The translations under genes and the position numbers were made by a program. A stretch of DNA of 64,000 nucleotides from Lithospermum erythrorhizon (taxonomy: Eukaryota; Streptophyta; Magnoliopsida; Boraginales; Boraginaceae). Position 1 is the first letter of the stretch, and every line of letters starts with the position of its first letter. Of the stretch, positions 60,740 through 64,000 are shown piece after piece. The stretch spans positions 1 to 64,000 of the forward strand of contig JADFUC010001123.1 of NCBI GenBank assembly GCA_019722365.1, given 5' to 3'. The notes under the pieces were generated by a model that ran no database searches, was not told where the DNA came from, and was given only the letters and a program-made list of their open reading frames with translations.

Positions 60740-61410
60740 CTCTAAAAGATCGTAAAATTTTCTTTTCGATAATCAAGAATTATTTAAATCTCGACCGCAA
60801 ATATTTCAAAATTATGACTATTATATATCACTCAATCTACAAGGTTCGATTTGCTCTTCCGATAGTCAAAATTATTAAGAATTTAACCACTAAATTATAA
60901 GATACTACATACAAAATCCATCTCCCAAAGTGCGTTCACTTTTTTCAATAGTCAAAATTTTTTAAAATTTCGACCAACAAAATTTAAAAATTATGAAAAC
61001 ATCGTAGTACATAAAATGCAAGGATTGAGTGATTTTCTTTTTAAATAGTTAAAATTATTTAAAATTTAACAATCAAAATTTAAAATTTATAAATACTAAA
61101 TTTCACGTTCATCTACAAAAGATGATTCATTTTAGCACATTAATTGATAGTGAAATTATTTAAACTTCGATAGATAAAATTAAAGAATTATGAAAGGCGT
61201 ATCTTCTCGTCTCCACAAAATGTTCGTGGATTTTCTTTTCAATAGTTAAAATTATTTAAAACTCAACCATCAAAATTCAAAATTTATAAATGACTACTAA
61301 ATATGGCCGTCGTTCTCACAAAAAGATGCGTCCAATTTTCTTTTCGATAGTTACAAATTATTTAAAACTTCACCAACAAAATTGATAACTTATGATTACT
61401 ATATATACTT
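60740..61410 (+). repeat. ~95 bp tandem repeat, about 7 units
   Basis: The consensus core TTCAATAGTTAAAATTATTTAAA followed by ACTTCACCAACAAAATT-like sequence recurs near 60765, 60858, 60951, 61041, 61141, 61238 and 61345. Spacings are about 93, 93, 90, 100, 97 and 107 bp. Units are diverged and AT-rich, with a GC-richer link (TGCGTCC, CGTCTCC) between some units. No coding potential. Confidence 0.75.
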
Positions 61411-61930
61411 ATTACCTTTATCTTAGAATTTTTCAATGATCGAAGTGTAAATTATTATTAGAGAAAGATTGTCTTGATTAATTTTTTAATGATCAAATTA
61501 ACAAACCGTCATCTGAATTTATATACATAACATTGATTTGAATAACAAATTATAATATTTTTAGTAAATTGCATTAAATATATTAATACTTTAAATATTT
61601 TTCATCACATATTAAAAAAATATTTCTATCATATTTTTAACCCATAATTATTCTTAACATAATACTTTTGATTATTCAGGTAAAAATAATGTGTTAATTT
61701 TGTATCAAACTTAATAATTTTATTAAGTAGAGTCCTATAATTTCATACCATATACAACTTGTAACAGAGTCCCTACAATAAAACAATTCTATTTGCATGT
61801 AGAACCCTATATTATAGGATTTGTATTTGTATTTTATTATTTTAATTAAAATTTATCGAAATACAATTATCGCTCATTAAGGGGTATTTTAGTTCGTTCG
61901 TCATTTAAAAGGAAATAAACTGACTCGTGT

Positions 61931-61958
61931 TTATATATATATATATATATATATATAC
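61931..61958. repeat. (TA)n microsatellite
   Basis: TA dinucleotide run of about 14 units. Confidence 0.97.
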
Positions 61959-62235
61959 AGATAGATTGAAAAGCATGAAAAATTACTATTTTCCGTTGAC
62001 ATCCATTCCGGACCCAGGGGCATAAGGCGAGCCAAAATCTGTTATTTTTAAATTGATTCAAAAGCTCGATTTGACTCAACTCGAGCCTAGTATACATCAA
62101 TCGAATACAATCGTACCCGATAATGTTTGTCTGGTTTGAACACTTGAGAACCTAATTTAGTGCAAAAAGAAAGATGAGTTATCAGTCCACTCCAGTGTCA
62201 AACATCTTTTATGTATATTATCTTGAGGAACATTT

Positions 62236-62954
62236 TGTTGGTGTTTGGTGTTGGCTAGCTATTTTTTGTTGCTGCTTGATTTTGGTAGGATGGAATATAT
62301 ATTTTGGGTTGGCAGGTATTTACCAGTATGAAAGTATATGATAATAAGCTTGAGTATTAAAGTATGAAGATTGAGAATTGCATATATGGAAAGTATTATT
62401 TATGGAAGATATTTCATATATGTTTGAATGTTCTACTCCTATATAGAGTTGCTCTGCCCGGTCAGAAAGACACGCCCACTCCATACATAATAATTCCTCT
62501 GCGCTTTAGAGTGAGCTAAAAGATTTGAGAGATTATATTTTGTAGGTTGAATGTGTTAGAAGGAATTCTCTAAACTTCTAAGCTGAATGTACGGTGTTTA
62601 TGACAGCTGCGTTATAACAATCATTGAGGATTTTCATTGTAAACCTTGGTTGTGAGGATAGGGGAGTGAGGAGCCTAGACTTACGTTTCTTAGTTTAGAG
62701 TAGAATGGGGCATTCGAGGAAGATAAGTCCTTATTTGTAATATCTGATATCATGAAAGTAAAATCCTTATTTGGGCAAGTACCTCTAGGATTTGGAGTCT
62801 TCACGGTGGCGCGGCCCAGGTTCATCTTGTGTCTTTTAATTTACCCATATTTATTTATTTACATTTTATTGTGCAGCCGAGATTTATCTTGTCAATCCAT
62901 TGTTATTAATGTTAGTCTAATGAAATCTATTTAGCGGCGAATTCTGAACTTTCA
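62236..62954 (+). mobile_element. Copia 5' LTR (same family as 16187-16922)
   Basis: A 719 bp segment beginning TGTTGGTGTTTGG and ending GAACTTTCA, followed by a primer-binding-site-like sequence and gag. It aligns with the minus-strand LTR at 16187-16922. The right LTR lies outside the window. The 60- and 63-codon frames inside it are chance. Confidence 0.8.
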
Positions 62955-62972
62955 ATTAGTATCGAGGCAGGC
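62955..62972 (+). other. Primer-binding-site-like sequence
   Basis: ATTAGTATCGAGGCAGG directly after the LTR resembles TGGTATCAGAGC..G, the usual copia initiator-tRNA site, with substitutions. Confidence 0.6.
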
Positions 62973-62989
62973 GGCTCGACATGCAGTGA

Positions 62990-63780
62990 GATCCAGCATG
63001 TCATGTGTGAGATGAAAAGAAAGAAGTTCAATACGTCGTCCACATTCTCGATGGTTCAAGTGTATGCTTATTGGAAGAGTAGGATGATTCTTTACTTGAG
63101 ATCTATGGCAATTAAAGCAATGGAAATGCGTTTTGTCATTTGGACCCACTCATGACACTTTAAGCGATAAGCGCCATGATTGAAAGCTTTGGATTGGAAT
63201 GAATTTGTAAGGCATTGAAGCTCGATGGAAAATTCGAGGCGCTGGATGCGTCACGTAGTTATGTGAACATAAATGTTGATGTACTTATCCGAACATGTGC
63301 GGTGCCAAAGCTTGGGAAACACTTGCGTGTGTATTTGGAAGAACTCTGCAAGGTGGTATGTGCTTTCCGACTTCTGACACCAAATTTGAGAATAGAAATG
63401 AATAAAGATGAGACCATCATTGAATTTATTATCGGGGCTTGAGATATCAATGAATTCTATGATCTTGGCGAGAAGATGTGCGAGAAGAAAGATTGCTCCA
63501 GGAAAGATGCGGTCTCTTCCCGAGATTCGACTCCAAAGTGATTGCCATAGAAGAGGTGAATGACATCTCGATCATGAGGGTTGATGAGGTATTTGGTTCT
63601 CTTATTACATTTGAAATGTCTCTTGATGATCAAAGTTGCAAAGAAATTTAAGCGACCTTTGTCGAAGCAGTAGGTAATGATTTGTCCAGAGCAGTTAGTA
63701 CCGGCAAAGACACGAATCTTGAAAATGGATTATCGACAATGCATTTGAAATCAATGAGAATTGGTTAAGATTTATTATCT
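62990..63780 (+). pseudogene. Copia gag (partial element, runs off window)
   Basis: Frames read SMVQVYAYWKSRMILYLRSM near 63047-63106, then FEALDASRSY (63233-63262) and MNKDETIIEFII (63400-63435), in the order of copia gag. The sequence continues with LGEKMCEKKIAP near 63463-63498, then IAIEEVNDISIMRVDEVFGS near 63544-63600 and LITFEMSLDDQSCKEI near 63601-63648. These are the standard LGE, IEEA.D and GSL..FEM motifs. At least two stops or frameshifts interrupt the frame (after WTHS near 63153 and after IIGA at 63440). Pol lies beyond the window. Confidence 0.85.
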
Positions 63781-63789
63781 TGCGTTGCG

Positions 63790-64000
63790 ACAATTGTGTA
63801 TGATTCATTTACAGTTAGGTTAAATGTGATTGCTCGAACTTAGTGTTCAACTTAGTAATTGTATATATTCTTAGTGTGGGTTCTCGCTGATAATTTAAGG
63901 GTTATGGCCGATTGCTAGATGCTTTACTTTCGTGTCGTTATAATAATAGTAATTGGTCAATTATTATTATTATACAACTTACTATATACGAGCCTAGAAA
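63790..64000. other. Right edge, inside the copia element
   Basis: AT-rich sequence after the recognisable gag capsid region, with no readable motif. The end of gag or a spacer is possible; nothing more can be supported. Confidence 0.3.

Noticed and set aside
1..64000. Bacterial-type defence or mobile systems, CRISPR arrays, biosynthetic gene clusters
   Set aside because: The sequence is plant nuclear DNA; no direct-repeat/spacer array or co-directional gene cluster is present.

Overview
This window is nuclear DNA from a flowering plant, probably a eudicot. The evidence is intron-bearing genes with GT-AG splice sites, plant-specific families (an FPF1-like protein, a VAMP72-group R-SNARE), AT-rich spacers, and dense nested Ty1-copia, Ty3-gypsy and CACTA elements. 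The species cannot be named from the sequence. Only two genes read as intact, at 50.5-56.7 kb; a third, FPF1-like gene near 35.5 kb is broken.

Layout. (1) 0-17 kb: a minus-strand copia element has its 5' LTR at 16187-16922 and the first half of its gag at 15.6-16.2 kb. The rest of gag lies at 1.5-2.26 kb. Between the halves sits a 13.35 kb cluster of Ty3-gypsy material: two tandem LTR-like blocks, an integrase tail, a long LTR-like repeat in the opposite orientation, and a degenerate gag-protease-RT-integrase polyprotein. The last ~90 bp shared by the two gag halves is present at both junctions. (2) 17.2-24.6 kb: CACTA (En/Spm) DNA, made of a 1.3 kb non-autonomous element and a larger decayed element with a TNP2-type transposase remnant, full of TGTGACGTT-like motifs. 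(3) 24.6-34.6 kb: spacer, an (AT)n tract and two tandem LTR-like repeats carrying arrays of a conserved hairpin. (4) 34.6-37.8 kb: the FPF1-like gene and a SINE-like trace. (5) 37.8-50.2 kb: a long LTR-like repeat split by a 9.5 kb copia element with a perfect 5-bp target duplication (ATGTG) and a third ORF after pol. (6) 50.2-56.8 kb: a Gfo/Idh/MocA-family oxidoreductase (two exons, plus strand) and a VAMP724-like R-SNARE (five exons, minus strand), converging tail to tail. (7) 56.8-64 kb: AT-rich spacer with a ~95 bp tandem repeat, ending in the 5' LTR, primer-binding site and gag of a second copy of the copia family from region 1.

The two intact genes are unrelated housekeeping-type functions (a soluble NAD(P)-dependent oxidoreductase and a secretory-pathway SNARE), and nothing suggests they work together. 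No prokaryote-type operon, CRISPR, rRNA or functional tRNA gene was seen.

A general caution: the two LTRs of the copia element with the perfect target duplication differ mostly by small indels, and every transposon frame is shredded by frameshifts, while the two host genes are clean. That pattern fits decay, but it also fits consensus errors concentrated in methylated repeats, so broken frames should not all be read as biological pseudogenes.
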